DNA of 64,000 nucleotides from Comamonadaceae bacterium PBBC1 (GTDB lineage: Bacteria; Pseudomonadota; Gammaproteobacteria; Burkholderiales; Burkholderiaceae_C): the NCBI GenBank assembly GCA_002256145.1, contig NKIP01000006.1:141838-205837 (forward strand), read 5' to 3'. The translations under genes were made by a program, and so were the position numbers. The notes beneath the pieces are model-generated. The model ran no database searches. It was given only the letters and a program-made list of their open reading frames with translations, and had not been told where the DNA came from. This document shows, in pieces, positions 8,444 to 17,465 of the stretch (position 1 is its first letter; every line of letters starts with the position of its first letter).

Positions 8444-11311
8444 TCACTTGGTCAGCACGAAGCCCTTGAGCTTCGAGAAGGCCGCTTCGATCAGTGCTTT
8501 TTGCTGGTCTTGGTGCAGGTGTGAGTAACCCACCGCAGGTGACGCGGACGCTGCACGACCGGCATAACCGAGCTTTTGACCTTCGAGCATGTTCTCGTGG
8601 ATGTTGTGCTGAATGAAGAACCAGGCGCCCTGGTTCTGCGGCTCGTCCTGGCACCACACGATGTCGGTGGCGTTGGGGTACTTCTTGATCTCGGCAGCGA
8701 AAGCCTTGTGCGGGAAGGGATAGAGCTGTTCCACGCGGATGATCGCGGTGTCGTCAGCACCCTTGGCTTCGCGTTGCTTGACCAGGTCGTAGTACACCTT
8801 GCCCGAGCAGGCAATGACGCGCTTGACCTTGTCGGCCTTGAGCGCCTTGTTCTCGGGAATCACAGTCTGGAAGCTGCCCTTGGTGAACTCGGACACCGGG
8901 CTGGTGGCATCCTTGTTGCGCAGGAGCGACTTGGGCGTGAAGATGACCAAGGGCTTCCTCAGGTCACGCACCACCTGGCGACGCAGCACATGGAAAATCT
9001 GGCTGGCCGTGGTGGGCTGCACGAGCTGCATGTTGGTGTCGGCCGCCAACTGCATGAAGCGCTCCACGCGGGCCGAGCTGTGCTCAGGACCCTGGCCTTC
9101 GTAGCCGTGCGGCAGCATCAAGGTCAGGCCGTTCACGCGGCCCCACTTGACTTCGCCCGATGCAATGAACTGGTCGATCACCACTTGAGCGCCGTTGGCA
9201 AAATCGCCGAACTGCGCTTCCCAAATCACCAAGGTGTTGGGATCGTTGGATGCGTAACCGTATTCAAAACCGAGCACAGCCTCTTCGGACAGGATCGAGT
9301 CGATCACGGTGAAGGGGGCCTGCTTGTCAGAGACGTTTTGCAGGGCGACGTAAGTGCCGGTGTCCCACTTTTCGCGCTTTTGGTCGTGAATGACGGCATG
9401 GCGGTGGGTGAAGGTGCCACGGCCGCAATCTTCGCCCGACAAACGCACAGGGTAGCCGCTGGCCACCAGCGAGGCGAAGGCCATGTGTTCGCCCATGCCC
9501 CAGTCCACTGGAATGTCGCCACGGCCCATGGCGGCGCGGTCGTCGTACACCTTTTTGACCAACTGGTGCGGTGTGACCGACTCAGGGATGGTGGTGATTT
9601 TCTCGGCCAGACGTTTCCAGTCGGCCAAAGGGATAGACGTGTCGCCCGCATCGGTCCACTTCTTGCCCATGAAGGGTGCCCAGTCCACGGTGAACTTGGT
9701 TTTGAAGTTGGTCAACACCGGCTCGGTGGTGTTCTTGCCTGCGTCCAAAGCCGCGCGGTAAGCCTTGGCCATGTCGTCGCCCAGGGTTTCGCCCAAGCCT
9801 TGTGTGGCCAGTTTGTCGGCAAACAGTTTGCGTGTGCCAGGGTGTGCGCCGATTTTTTTGTACATCAGCGGCTGGGTCAGCGCAGGGGTGTCCTGCTCGT
9901 TGTGACCCAGTTTGCGGAAACACACCACGTCCAGCACCACATCTTTTTGGAACGTCATGCGGTATTCCAAAGCCAGCTGAGTGGCCAGGACCACGGTCTC
10001 TGGATCGTCACCGTTGACGTGCAAGACCGGTGCTTCGACCATTTTGACGATGTCGGTACAGAACACGCTTGAGCGCATGTCGCGCGGGTCAGAGGTGGTG
10101 AAACCGATCTGGTTGTTGATGATGATGTGAACCGTGCCACCCGTGGAGTAACCACGGGTTTGGGCCAGCGCCAAGGTTTCCTGGTTCACACCTTGACCGC
10201 CAAAGGCCGAGTCACCGTGCACCAAAACGGGCAGCACTTGCTTGCCCAGCGGGTCGCCACGGCGGTCCATACGGGCACGCACAGAACCTTCGACCACGGG
10301 GTTCACAATTTCCAAGTGCGAGGGGTTGAAGGCCAGCGACAGGTGAACGGGGCCACCGGACGTATTCACGTCCGAGCTGAAACCTTGGTGGTATTTCACG
10401 TCACCGGCAGGCAGATCTTCAGGGGCGGTATGGTCAAACTCGGCAAACAAGTCGGCCGGCAGCTTGCCCATGGTGTTGACCAGCACGTTCAGACGACCAC
10501 GGTGGGCCATGCCAATCACGACTTCCTGCACGCCTTGCGCACCGGCTTGCTGGATCAGCTCGTCCATCGCGGCGATGAAGCTCTCACCCCCTTCGAGCGA
10601 GAAACGCTTTTGACCCACGTATTTGGTGTGCAAATAACGCTCCAGACCTTCGGCGGCTGTCAGGCGGTCGAGGATCTGCTTTTTCTTGTCCGATGTGAAG
10701 TTGGGTTTGCTGCGGATGCTTTCGAGCTTTTGCTGCCACCAGCGTTTTTCGGCCTGCTCGGTGGTGTACATGTATTCAGCACCCAAGGTGCCGCAATAGG
10801 TCTCACGCAGCGCATTGAGCAACTCGCGCAAGGACATGTTGTTCTTGCCAAAAAACGTGTTGCTGGTGTCGAACACGGTTTCCTGGTCGGCATCGGTGAA
10901 GCCGAAGAAAGCGGGGTCGAGGTCAGGAATAGCGGGGCGTTCAGTGCGCTTGAGCGGGTCCAGGTCTGCCCAGCGCTGGCCCACGTTGCGGTAAGCAGCA
11001 ATCAGCTGCTGAACGGCAGTGCGCTTGCGGCCCATTTCGACATCGGCGCTGGCCATGACAACTTTGGTGCCGCCGGCTTTGGCGCGTTCGGCAAAAGCAT
11101 TGATGACGGGCTGGTGGGGCACGTCTTTGGCATTGGAGCCATCGACTGCGGGAACGTGCTGCAAGGCGTCAAAGTAGTCACGCCAAGAATCAGGCACGCT
11201 GCCAGGATTGGCCAAGTAGTTTTCGTACATCTCTTCGACGTAGGGGGTGTTGCCCCCGAAGAGATGGGTATTGCCTGAATAGGCGGAGTAGACGGAATTT
11301 GTCTCGCTCAT
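8444..11311 (-). CDS. sucA: 2-oxoglutarate dehydrogenase E1 component
   Basis: 955-residue thiamine-diphosphate enzyme that decarboxylates 2-oxoglutarate and succinylates E2 lipoamide. Seen are the N-terminal NTHLFGGNTPYVEEMYENYL segment, GMAHRGRLNVLVN (about 265-280), HGDSAFGGQGVNQETL (about 367-382) and INNQIGFTTSDPRD, all hallmarks of SucA. Length matches the family (~930-960). The ATG at 11311 has a GGAGG 10 bases upstream, abutting a perfect 7-bp stem-loop. It is first in the sucA-sucB-DUF4160-DUF2442-lpdA operon. Confidence 0.97.
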   Translation of the reverse strand: MSETNSVYSAYSGNTHLFGGNTPYVEEMYENYLANPGSVPDSWRDYFDALQHVPAVDGSNAKDVPHQPVINAFAERAKAGGTKVVMASADVEMGRKRTAVQQLIAAYRNVGQRWADLDPLKRTERPAIPDLDPAFFGFTDADQETVFDTSNTFFGKNNMSLRELLNALRETYCGTLGAEYMYTTEQAEKRWWQQKLESIRSKPNFTSDKKKQILDRLTAAEGLERYLHTKYVGQKRFSLEGGESFIAAMDELIQQAGAQGVQEVVIGMAHRGRLNVLVNTMGKLPADLFAEFDHTAPEDLPAGDVKYHQGFSSDVNTSGGPVHLSLAFNPSHLEIVNPVVEGSVRARMDRRGDPLGKQVLPVLVHGDSAFGGQGVNQETLALAQTRGYSTGGTVHIIINNQIGFTTSDPRDMRSSVFCTDIVKMVEAPVLHVNGDDPETVVLATQLALEYRMTFQKDVVLDVVCFRKLGHNEQDTPALTQPLMYKKIGAHPGTRKLFADKLATQGLGETLGDDMAKAYRAALDAGKNTTEPVLTNFKTKFTVDWAPFMGKKWTDAGDTSIPLADWKRLAEKITTIPESVTPHQLVKKVYDDRAAMGRGDIPVDWGMGEHMAFASLVASGYPVRLSGEDCGRGTFTHRHAVIHDQKREKWDTGTYVALQNVSDKQAPFTVIDSILSEEAVLGFEYGYASNDPNTLVIWEAQFGDFANGAQVVIDQFIASGEVKWGRVNGLTLMLPHGYEGQGPEHSSARVERFMQLAADTNMQLVQPTTASQIFHVLRRQVVRDLRKPLVIFTPKSLLRNKDATSPVSEFTKGSFQTVIPENKALKADKVKRVIACSGKVYYDLVKQREAKGADDTAIIRVEQLYPFPHKAFAAEIKKYPNATDIVWCQDEPQNQGAWFFIQHNIHENMLEGQKLGYAGRAASASPAVGYSHLHQDQQKALIEAAFSKLKGFVLTK

Positions 11312-11321
11312 GATTCGCTGA

Positions 11322-11343
11322 CCTCCGTTTCCCTCTGGGAAAC
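11322..11343 (-). promoter_or_regulatory. sucA leader hairpin adjoining the Shine-Dalgarno
   Basis: A perfect inverted repeat GTTTCCC (11327-11333) / GGGAAAC (11337-11343) with a 3-nt loop sits directly 5' of the GGAGG ribosome site (11322-11326) of sucA. A TATATA stretch lies just upstream of the stem on the minus strand and could be the -10 box. The hairpin could stabilise the 5' end or modulate ribosome access; that role is inference. Confidence 0.5.
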
Positions 11344-11493
11344 ATTAGTTGGTTGATATATACCTTCCGCGACACGGCTGGACCGGTTGGCGGATGCGAC
11401 TGTGGCAGGGGAAGGGCCTAAGTACAGCGCGCATTGTGCCATGGCTTGTCCGATGTCTAACTTACAGGCGTTTAGAGAGAACCTTTGCAGAAT

Positions 11494-11520
11494 AAAAAAA
11501 GGCCCCGACAAAGCGGGGCC
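11494..11520 (-). terminator. Rho-independent terminator after prpE
   Basis: Stem GGCCCCG (11501-11507) / CGGGGCC (11514-11520) with a 6-nt loop. On the minus strand it is followed by a U run encoded by seven A residues at 11494-11500. It lies 8 bp after the prpE stop. Confidence 0.92.
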
Positions 11521-11527
11521 CAGGGCA

Positions 11528-13426
11528 TCAGCCTTTGATCTGATCGACGATCTGCTGCAAAGCAGCGGGGTCGTCCATGGTGGTCAGGTCGCCAGGATCG
11601 CGGCCTTCGGCCACAGCCTGAATAGCGCGGCGCAGCAGTTTGCCGCTGCGCGTTTTGGGCAATGCGGTCACAAAGAACACACGCGACGGACGCGCCACCG
11701 CTCCCAGCTGGCTGTCCACCACTTTCATGACTTCGCCTTCGAGCTTCAGACGTGCTGCCGCATCCGTCAGGCCCGAGGTGTCCTTGGCAATGGCAAACGC
11801 CATGGCCACCTGCCCTTTGAGCTGGTCGGCCACACCAACCACGGCCACTTCGGCCACGTTGGGGTGGCTGGAGATGCTTTCCTCGATCTCTCGGGTGCCC
11901 AGGCGGTGACCAGCGACGTTGATCACGTCGTCGGTGCGGCCCAGAATGAAGTAGTAGCCGTCTTCGTCACGCACCGCCCAATCGAAGGTGCTGTAGACCA
12001 GTTTGTTGGGAACGGTCTTCCAGTAAGTCTTGACGAAACGCTCGTCATCGCCCCAGATGGTTTGCAGGTTGCCGGGAGGCAAGGGGCCTTCGATGGTCAG
12101 CACGCCCTTCTGGTTGGCGCCGGTGAGTTCTTCGCCCGTCTGGTCGTCGACCAATTTGACGTTGTAGCCATAAATCGCCTTGCCGGGCGAGCCGAACTTG
12201 CTGGGCGCTTTCTCCACGCCGTTGCAAATGCTCAAAATCGGCCAGCCAGTTTCGGTCTGCCAGTAGTTGTCGATGATGGCCTTGCCGTTCAGTCCTTCTG
12301 AAATCCACTTGGCAGTGGGCTCGTCCAGCGGCTCACCGGCCAGGAACAGCGCCTGCAGGCTCGACAGGTCGTACTTGGTGAGCAGCGCAGGGTCTTGCTT
12401 TTTGAGCACACGGATGGCCGTGGGGGCGCTGAACATGACCTGGACTTTGTACTTCTCAACCAAGCTCCACCAGATGCCGCCGTCGGGGCGAATCGGCAAG
12501 CCTTCGTAGAGGATGGTGGCCATGCCGCCAATCAGCGGGCCGTAGATGATGTAGCTGTGGCCCACCACCCAGCCGATATCGCTGGTGCAGAAAAAGGTGC
12601 CGCCGGGTTTGCCTTCAAAAATATTGGGCAGGCTGGCCGCCAAGGCCACGGTGTAGCCACCGGTGTCGCGTTGCACGCCTTTGGGCTTACCGGTGGTGCC
12701 TGAGGTGTAGAGCGTGTAGCTGGGGTGGGTGGATTCGACCCACTCGCAGGGCACCACGGTGTCCATGTGCTTGGCGCGCTCGGTGGCGTAATCCACATCG
12801 CGGCCCGCTACGGGCGTGAATTCGGACAGTTTTCGGTCCACCATGATCACGTTGGCTGGTTTATGGGCCGACAACTTGATGGCTTCGTCCAGCAATGGCT
12901 TGTAAGGCACGCCCTTGCCGCCGCGCGAACCGGCGTCGGCGCTGATGATGACCTTGGGCGAAGCGTCTTCGATGCGGGTGGCCAGCGAGTGCGAGGCAAA
13001 ACCACCAAACACCACCGAGTGAATAGCCCCCAAGCGCACACAAGCCAGCATGGCGAATGCCGCTTCAGCAATCATAGGCATGTAGATCAGCACGCGGTCG
13101 CCCTTGACCACGCCCAGGTCTTGCAAGATGGCGGCCATGCGCTGCACTTCGGCGTGCAGATCGCGGAAGGTGTAGGTTTTTTCCTGGTCGGTTTCAGTCG
13201 ACACAAAAATCAGTGCAGGCTGGTCGGCGCGCTCGGCCAGATGGCGGTCCACCGCGTTGTGGCACAGATTGGTTTGACCACCGACGAACCATTTGGCAAA
13301 GGGCGGGTTGTTGTAATCACAAATTTGCTGCGGCTGGACTTTCCAATCGACCAACTTGGCCTGCTCGGCCCAAAAAGCGTCACGGTCGTTGATCGACCGG
13401 GCGTGAAATTCTGCGAAACTGCCCAT
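11528..13426 (-). CDS. prpE: Propionate--CoA ligase (PrpE-type acyl-CoA synthetase)
   Basis: 632-residue AMP-forming acyl-CoA synthetase. It has the P-loop YTSGTTGKPKGVQRDTGGY, the adenylate motif NYWQTETGWP, GRTDDVINVAGHRLGTREIE, and the C-terminal RSGKLLRR whose lysine is the acetylation-controlled catalytic residue of this family. The QRDTGGY variant and the length fit PrpE better than acetyl-CoA synthetase, though acetate activation cannot be excluded. The start at 13426 (MGSFAEFHARS) has AGGAGAC just upstream; a 98-codon in-frame extension shows no family similarity and is rejected. No methylcitrate-cycle genes are in the window. Confidence 0.9.
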   Translation of the reverse strand: MGSFAEFHARSINDRDAFWAEQAKLVDWKVQPQQICDYNNPPFAKWFVGGQTNLCHNAVDRHLAERADQPALIFVSTETDQEKTYTFRDLHAEVQRMAAILQDLGVVKGDRVLIYMPMIAEAAFAMLACVRLGAIHSVVFGGFASHSLATRIEDASPKVIISADAGSRGGKGVPYKPLLDEAIKLSAHKPANVIMVDRKLSEFTPVAGRDVDYATERAKHMDTVVPCEWVESTHPSYTLYTSGTTGKPKGVQRDTGGYTVALAASLPNIFEGKPGGTFFCTSDIGWVVGHSYIIYGPLIGGMATILYEGLPIRPDGGIWWSLVEKYKVQVMFSAPTAIRVLKKQDPALLTKYDLSSLQALFLAGEPLDEPTAKWISEGLNGKAIIDNYWQTETGWPILSICNGVEKAPSKFGSPGKAIYGYNVKLVDDQTGEELTGANQKGVLTIEGPLPPGNLQTIWGDDERFVKTYWKTVPNKLVYSTFDWAVRDEDGYYFILGRTDDVINVAGHRLGTREIEESISSHPNVAEVAVVGVADQLKGQVAMAFAIAKDTSGLTDAAARLKLEGEVMKVVDSQLGAVARPSRVFFVTALPKTRSGKLLRRAIQAVAEGRDPGDLTTMDDPAALQQIVDQIKG

Positions 13427-13501
13427 AAATGTCTCCTGAAAGCCCACCAAGTTGAAACCAGCAAAGAGGGCAACGGTCACGCATCGCCCTGCACTTCTGA
13501 A

Positions 13502-13529
13502 TTCATAATTATGGCCAAGGGACTTGCAA
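13502..13529 (-). promoter_or_regulatory. Candidate promoter for prpE
   Basis: On the minus strand TTGCAA (13524-13529) and TATGAA (13502-13507) are spaced by 16 bp, about 75 bp upstream of the prpE start, in an AT-rich patch of otherwise GC-rich sequence. The match to sigma-70 boxes is moderate. Confidence 0.35.
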
Positions 13530-13658
13530 GAAGCTGACTTTGACCGATGGTCGTTCAAGTTTGCAAGACGCTTGCCCATTAGGATCGACGCCCTCGTCAC
13601 GATCAAGCCTCGCAGACCACTCACCATCACCCCGAGGGCGGGGCTCCTGCAAATCACT

Positions 13659-14264
13659 TCATTTGAAGAGGGATTGCAGCAGCTTGAAATCGGGGTGCTC
13701 AGCCGTTCGGACCCATTCAAAAGCCAACATCTCGGCGGTCACCAGTTCAGCCCCAGCGCCTGCCAAACGGTCATAGGCCGCATCGCGGTTGCGCTCGGTG
13801 CGCGAACTGCAGGCATCGGTCACCACCCACACTTCAAACTCGTCTTCCAGCAAATCCAAGGCGGTTTGCATCAAGCAAATATGGGCTTCACAACCAGCCA
13901 ACACAATCGTTTTGCGTTCCTGCGCAGTGGCTTGGGGCTTTTGCAAGTGGCGCGGCAAACTGCGGGCGTTGCCACGCGGGGCCTGTGGTGGCTCGGGTTG
14001 CAACCATTCACCCAGGCCTTCTTCAACGGCACTGAATTGCATTTTGGCCAGAACCTGGCGGCAGTGACTTCGGATGTCGGGGGGCATCTCACCCAAACGC
14101 GACGGATTTTGCTCTGTGCCCCAAGTCGGCACCTCCAAGGCCTGCGCCAAAGTCGCCAAGCGAACGGCGTTGGCCCACACTGCTTCGGCGTCCAGCATCG
14201 CAGGCTTGAGGCGAGCCTGAAAATCCACCAACACCAATTGGCTTTCGTCTGCATTGATCAACAT
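13659..14264 (-). CDS. Isochorismatase-family cysteine hydrolase
   Basis: 201 residues. The family catalytic triad is visible: Asp14 in LVLVDFQ, Lys74 in VLAKMQFSAV, and Cys130 in AGCEAHICLMQTALDLL. These enzymes hydrolyse isochorismate, nicotinamide, N-carbamoyl compounds or other amides; the substrate cannot be told. The start at 14264 (MLINADESQL) places the Asp where the family has it; a 26-codon upstream extension has no family features. It reads toward prpE with a 232-bp spacer. Confidence 0.85.
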   Translation of the reverse strand: MLINADESQLVLVDFQARLKPAMLDAEAVWANAVRLATLAQALEVPTWGTEQNPSRLGEMPPDIRSHCRQVLAKMQFSAVEEGLGEWLQPEPPQAPRGNARSLPRHLQKPQATAQERKTIVLAGCEAHICLMQTALDLLEDEFEVWVVTDACSSRTERNRDAAYDRLAGAGAELVTAEMLAFEWVRTAEHPDFKLLQSLFK

Positions 14265-14382
14265 GTCTTTTTCCGATGGGTTTTGAGTCTGGATTGTCGC
14301 AGGACCTTGGCCCTGCCGATCCAGCGAACGCCATGATCGCAATCAAAGAAGGGCAAATAAAGAAAAACATCAGTTATGCTCA

Positions 14383-14937
14383 ATGGCTATGCGTTGGTGG
14401 ATCCTCCTCACTGTTATTTGCTTGGTCAGCCCAGTGGCCTTGTCTGCGCCATCCGACGAGGAGGTGCAAACTGCGCTCGACACCGGTTTGGTGTCTCAAT
14501 TGGGCGGACAAATCAGCCAAGTCAAAGACAAAGCGAGCAGCAAAGCCACGGGCATGGTCATGCAAGCCATGGACTTGCTGGGCGTCCCCTATAAGCGCGG
14601 TGGGTCCAGTGAAAGCTCAGGCTTTGATTGCAGCGGTTTTGTTCGCCACCTTTACGAAAAATCCGTCGGCCAGCTCTTGCCTCGCCGCGCTGAAGAACAA
14701 GCTCGCAGCACCGAGGTCATTGAAAGCGAAGAACTCAAACCGGGTGATCTCGTGTTTTTTAACACCATGAAGCGAGCCTTCAGTCATGTGGGCATCTACG
14801 TAGGGGATGGCAAATTCATTCATGCGCCCCGTTCTGGCAAATCGGTCAAGGTGGATGACATGCGCAGCGCCTACTGGCAAAAACGCTTCAACGGAGCCCG
14901 TCGTCTGCCCTTGGACAGCGAACCCACAAAACCATGA
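14383..14937 (+). CDS. NlpC/P60-family cell-wall endopeptidase, secreted
   Basis: 184 residues with a Sec signal peptide (cleavage near residue 21, ALSA-PS). The NlpC/P60 domain fills the C-terminal two thirds, with catalytic Cys83 in GFDCSGFV, His135 in SHVGIYVG and His147 in FIHAPR. It likely cleaves peptidoglycan stem peptides in the periplasm. Two ATGs lie 6 bp apart (MAMRWW); the first is used. Its stop overlaps the start of the VOC gene by 4 bp. It is divergent from the isochorismatase gene. Confidence 0.92.
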   Translation: MAMRWWILLTVICLVSPVALSAPSDEEVQTALDTGLVSQLGGQISQVKDKASSKATGMVMQAMDLLGVPYKRGGSSESSGFDCSGFVRHLYEKSVGQLLPRRAEEQARSTEVIESEELKPGDLVFFNTMKRAFSHVGIYVGDGKFIHAPRSGKSVKVDDMRSAYWQKRFNGARRLPLDSEPTKP

Positions 14938-15641
14938 AAACACAAATCGACCACCTGGTGGTCATGGCCTCGACCCTTGACGTTGGCGTGCAATGGTGCC
15001 AAGACACCTTGGGCATCACCCCTGTAGCGGGTGGTGAACACGAAAAATATGGCACCCACAACCGCTTGTTCAAGATCGCCACGCCCAACTACCCTTTGGC
15101 CTACTTTGAAATCATTGCCATCAACCCCGATGCCGTGATTCCCAAGCGCTCACAAGTGCCTCGCTGGTTCGACATGGACGATGTTTCGCTGCAAAAAGCC
15201 ATACAACAAGGCCCACGGCTGATTCATTTTGTCAGCAGCACCGACGACATCAAAACCGCCAGGCACCAGTTGCGCAGCCAAGGCATCGAACGCGGTCAGG
15301 TGGTGCACGCCAGCCGCAAGTCCAGCAAAGGCACCCTGAACTGGCAAATCACCGTGCGGGATGACGGTGAGCGCTTGTTCAACGGCACTTTGCCCACCCT
15401 GATCCAATGGGGCAAACCCGATGCAGCCGAACCCTTGCGACTTCACCCCCGCAACAGCCTGCCACGCTCGGGCGTGACCTTGCAAAGCCTGACCGTGAGC
15501 CACCCAAGCGCAGCCAAACTGCAAGCCGCCTATGAATCGATCGGCTTGCAAGGTGTCAGCGTTCAAGCCGGTGACGCCAACATCGTGGCCACCCTGCAAA
15601 CCCCCAAAGGCTTGGTTCAACTGCAAAGCCTGGGGCTGTGA
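14934..15641 (+). CDS. VOC-fold, glyoxalase-like domain protein
   Basis: 235 residues beginning MKTQIDHLVVMASTLDVGV, a DHLVV-type first VOC strand, with a long insert and a weak second VOC half after ~160 (SGVTLQSLTVSHPSA). This matches the Glyoxalase_3-type proteins of ~220-290 aa whose substrate is unknown. It is coupled to the NlpC/P60 gene by an ATGA overlap. Its end is only 3 bp from the convergent ycaO stop. Confidence 0.75.
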   Translation: MKTQIDHLVVMASTLDVGVQWCQDTLGITPVAGGEHEKYGTHNRLFKIATPNYPLAYFEIIAINPDAVIPKRSQVPRWFDMDDVSLQKAIQQGPRLIHFVSSTDDIKTARHQLRSQGIERGQVVHASRKSSKGTLNWQITVRDDGERLFNGTLPTLIQWGKPDAAEPLRLHPRNSLPRSGVTLQSLTVSHPSAAKLQAAYESIGLQGVSVQAGDANIVATLQTPKGLVQLQSLGL

Positions 15642-15644
15642 GCA

Positions 15645-17435
15645 TCAGGCCCTGAGGTCTTGGGCTTTCATGGACTGCACTTTGCTGTAAGCGAGCAGCA
15701 GTTTTTGGTGCATGGCGCAGCCGTCCATTTGCAAACCCGGGGCCGACAGGCCCATGAATCGGTCAGTTTGTGCAATCAAGGCTTGGGCTTGTCCCACAGC
15801 AGAGGCCCCATACAACTGGCGCAAAGCGGACAAATAAGGCCCGGTGTTGCCCCCGTCTGACAGCTGAATCAGGGTCTCGACACAGGCATAGACCGCACGC
15901 CGCTGCACAGCGATGAGCTCAAAATGGCGAATCCACTCACAGCCTTCGAGCGTGGCTTCTTCATTGCCCGAGGCCAGCGCCAGCAGGGTTTTGAGCTCCC
16001 CCACCCGCAAATCGGCCCAAAACGTCCCGGCATCGGCCACCATGCCGATGGCAGCTGCCACCGGGCCTGGGTCGGGCAGGCTTGACTCGTTCAGACTGGC
16101 CAACAAATCTTCGCACTCGTCATCGCCCAAATCGCTCAGGTTCAAAATCGCCTCGCGCATCGGGTTGGCCATGCTGTTGTTCTCAAAATCGAGGTCATCC
16201 ACCGGGTAAATCTCAGACATGCCGGGCACCAAAATGCGGCAGCCATACACACCCAAGTGCTCCAAATCCGAGATGTAAATGTCAAAGCCTTCCTCGTGGA
16301 TTTTGCTGATCAACCAGGCATAGTCTTGCGTGGTGGTGGTCGAAAAGTTCCAGTCCACAAACACATGGTGCGGAATTTCACTCAGGAAGTTCCAGTGGAT
16401 CTTGCCGCTTGAATCCACAAAATGACGCTCGATGTTGCTGGCGCTGGCCGCCTCTTCCAGGTCAAAAGTGGGTGGCGCAAAGCCCTTGAGGCTGTCGAGC
16501 GCACGGCCTTGCAGCAACTCGGTCAGTGCCCTTTCAAGGGCCACCTCAAACCGCGGATGCGCCCCAAAACTGGTCAAACAGCCTTGGTCTTGCGGGTGCA
16601 ACAAGGTCATGTTCAACACCGGGTATTGCCCGCCCAGCGAAGCGTCTTTGACCAAAATGCCAAAGCCTTCCGCCCGCAACGCGGCCACGCCTGCGGCAAT
16701 GCGCGGGTAGCGCTTGATCACGGCCTCGGGCACGTCGGGCAAACAAAGGCCTTCACCGATGATGCGGGCCTTGATGTGGCGTTCAAACACCTCGGACAAG
16801 GCTTGCGTGCGGGCCTCGGCCGCACTGTTGCCCGCCGACATGCCATTGCTCGCATACAAATTGCCCATGATGTTGACCGGCATGTACACGGTGCTGCCAT
16901 CACGCTGACGCACGTACGGGAGAGTGCAAATGCCGCGTTCTTCGTGGCCCGAGTTGAAATCAACCAAACTGCGAGCCGGAATGGTGCCCTCGGGGTTGTA
17001 GAACGCATGCAGCTCTTGGTTCAGGATGCCTGGGGGCCACACATCGTCCTCGGGCAGATCGAACCAGCGCTCTTGCGGGTCATGCACAAAGTCGTGGTTG
17101 GCAATGTCGGGCCCCAGGTAACAGTGGGTCCAGAAAGAGTTGGTCCACAGGCGCTCAACAAATGCCCCCAAAGCGCTGGCCAAGCAAGCCAGGCGGCTGG
17201 TGCCCTTGCCCAGGGTGAACAACATCGGGCAATCACGGTCGCGGATGTGCACCGACCAAATGCCCTCGACCGGGTTGAGCCAATTTTTTTCTTCGATGTG
17301 AAAGCCCATCGATTGCAGCTTGGCCTGCAGGTTTTGGATCGTGGCTTCCAGCGGAGCGTCTTTGCCAGGAATGTAACTTTGAGGATTCACGGCAAGGGCC
17401 TTGTCGGGGTTGCGTCCATCTGGACGAGCCTGCAT
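15645..17435 (-). CDS. ycaO: YcaO-domain protein, E. coli YcaO type
   Basis: 596 residues from ATG 17435 (a TTG start at 17447 is also open). It is collinear with E. coli YcaO over its length: IPGKDAPLEATIQNLQAKL, SVHIRDRDCPMLFTLGKGT, NIMGNLYASNGMSAGN, GLPYVRQ-like segments, SFGAHPRFEVALERALTELLQ, and VDWNFSTTT. YcaO-fold enzymes phosphorylate backbone amides with ATP; stand-alone E. coli YcaO is linked to RimO-dependent methylthiolation of ribosomal protein S12, with an unclear mechanism. No azoline-peptide precursor or TfuA partner is next to it, so a natural-product role is unlikely. Confidence 0.93.
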   Translation of the reverse strand: MQARPDGRNPDKALAVNPQSYIPGKDAPLEATIQNLQAKLQSMGFHIEEKNWLNPVEGIWSVHIRDRDCPMLFTLGKGTSRLACLASALGAFVERLWTNSFWTHCYLGPDIANHDFVHDPQERWFDLPEDDVWPPGILNQELHAFYNPEGTIPARSLVDFNSGHEERGICTLPYVRQRDGSTVYMPVNIMGNLYASNGMSAGNSAAEARTQALSEVFERHIKARIIGEGLCLPDVPEAVIKRYPRIAAGVAALRAEGFGILVKDASLGGQYPVLNMTLLHPQDQGCLTSFGAHPRFEVALERALTELLQGRALDSLKGFAPPTFDLEEAASASNIERHFVDSSGKIHWNFLSEIPHHVFVDWNFSTTTTQDYAWLISKIHEEGFDIYISDLEHLGVYGCRILVPGMSEIYPVDDLDFENNSMANPMREAILNLSDLGDDECEDLLASLNESSLPDPGPVAAAIGMVADAGTFWADLRVGELKTLLALASGNEEATLEGCEWIRHFELIAVQRRAVYACVETLIQLSDGGNTGPYLSALRQLYGASAVGQAQALIAQTDRFMGLSAPGLQMDGCAMHQKLLLAYSKVQSMKAQDLRA

Positions 17436-17465
17436 TTTGCCTGCCAAACTCAGCCAGGGCCGTTT

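Noticed and set aside
8576..11278. Long plus-strand open frames antisense to sucA
   Set aside because: They follow the codon periodicity of sucA and have His/Gly/Val-rich composition with no motifs.
13427..13720. 98-codon N-terminal extension of prpE
   Set aside because: No similarity to the family, and a clear ribosome site precedes the internal ATG at 13426.
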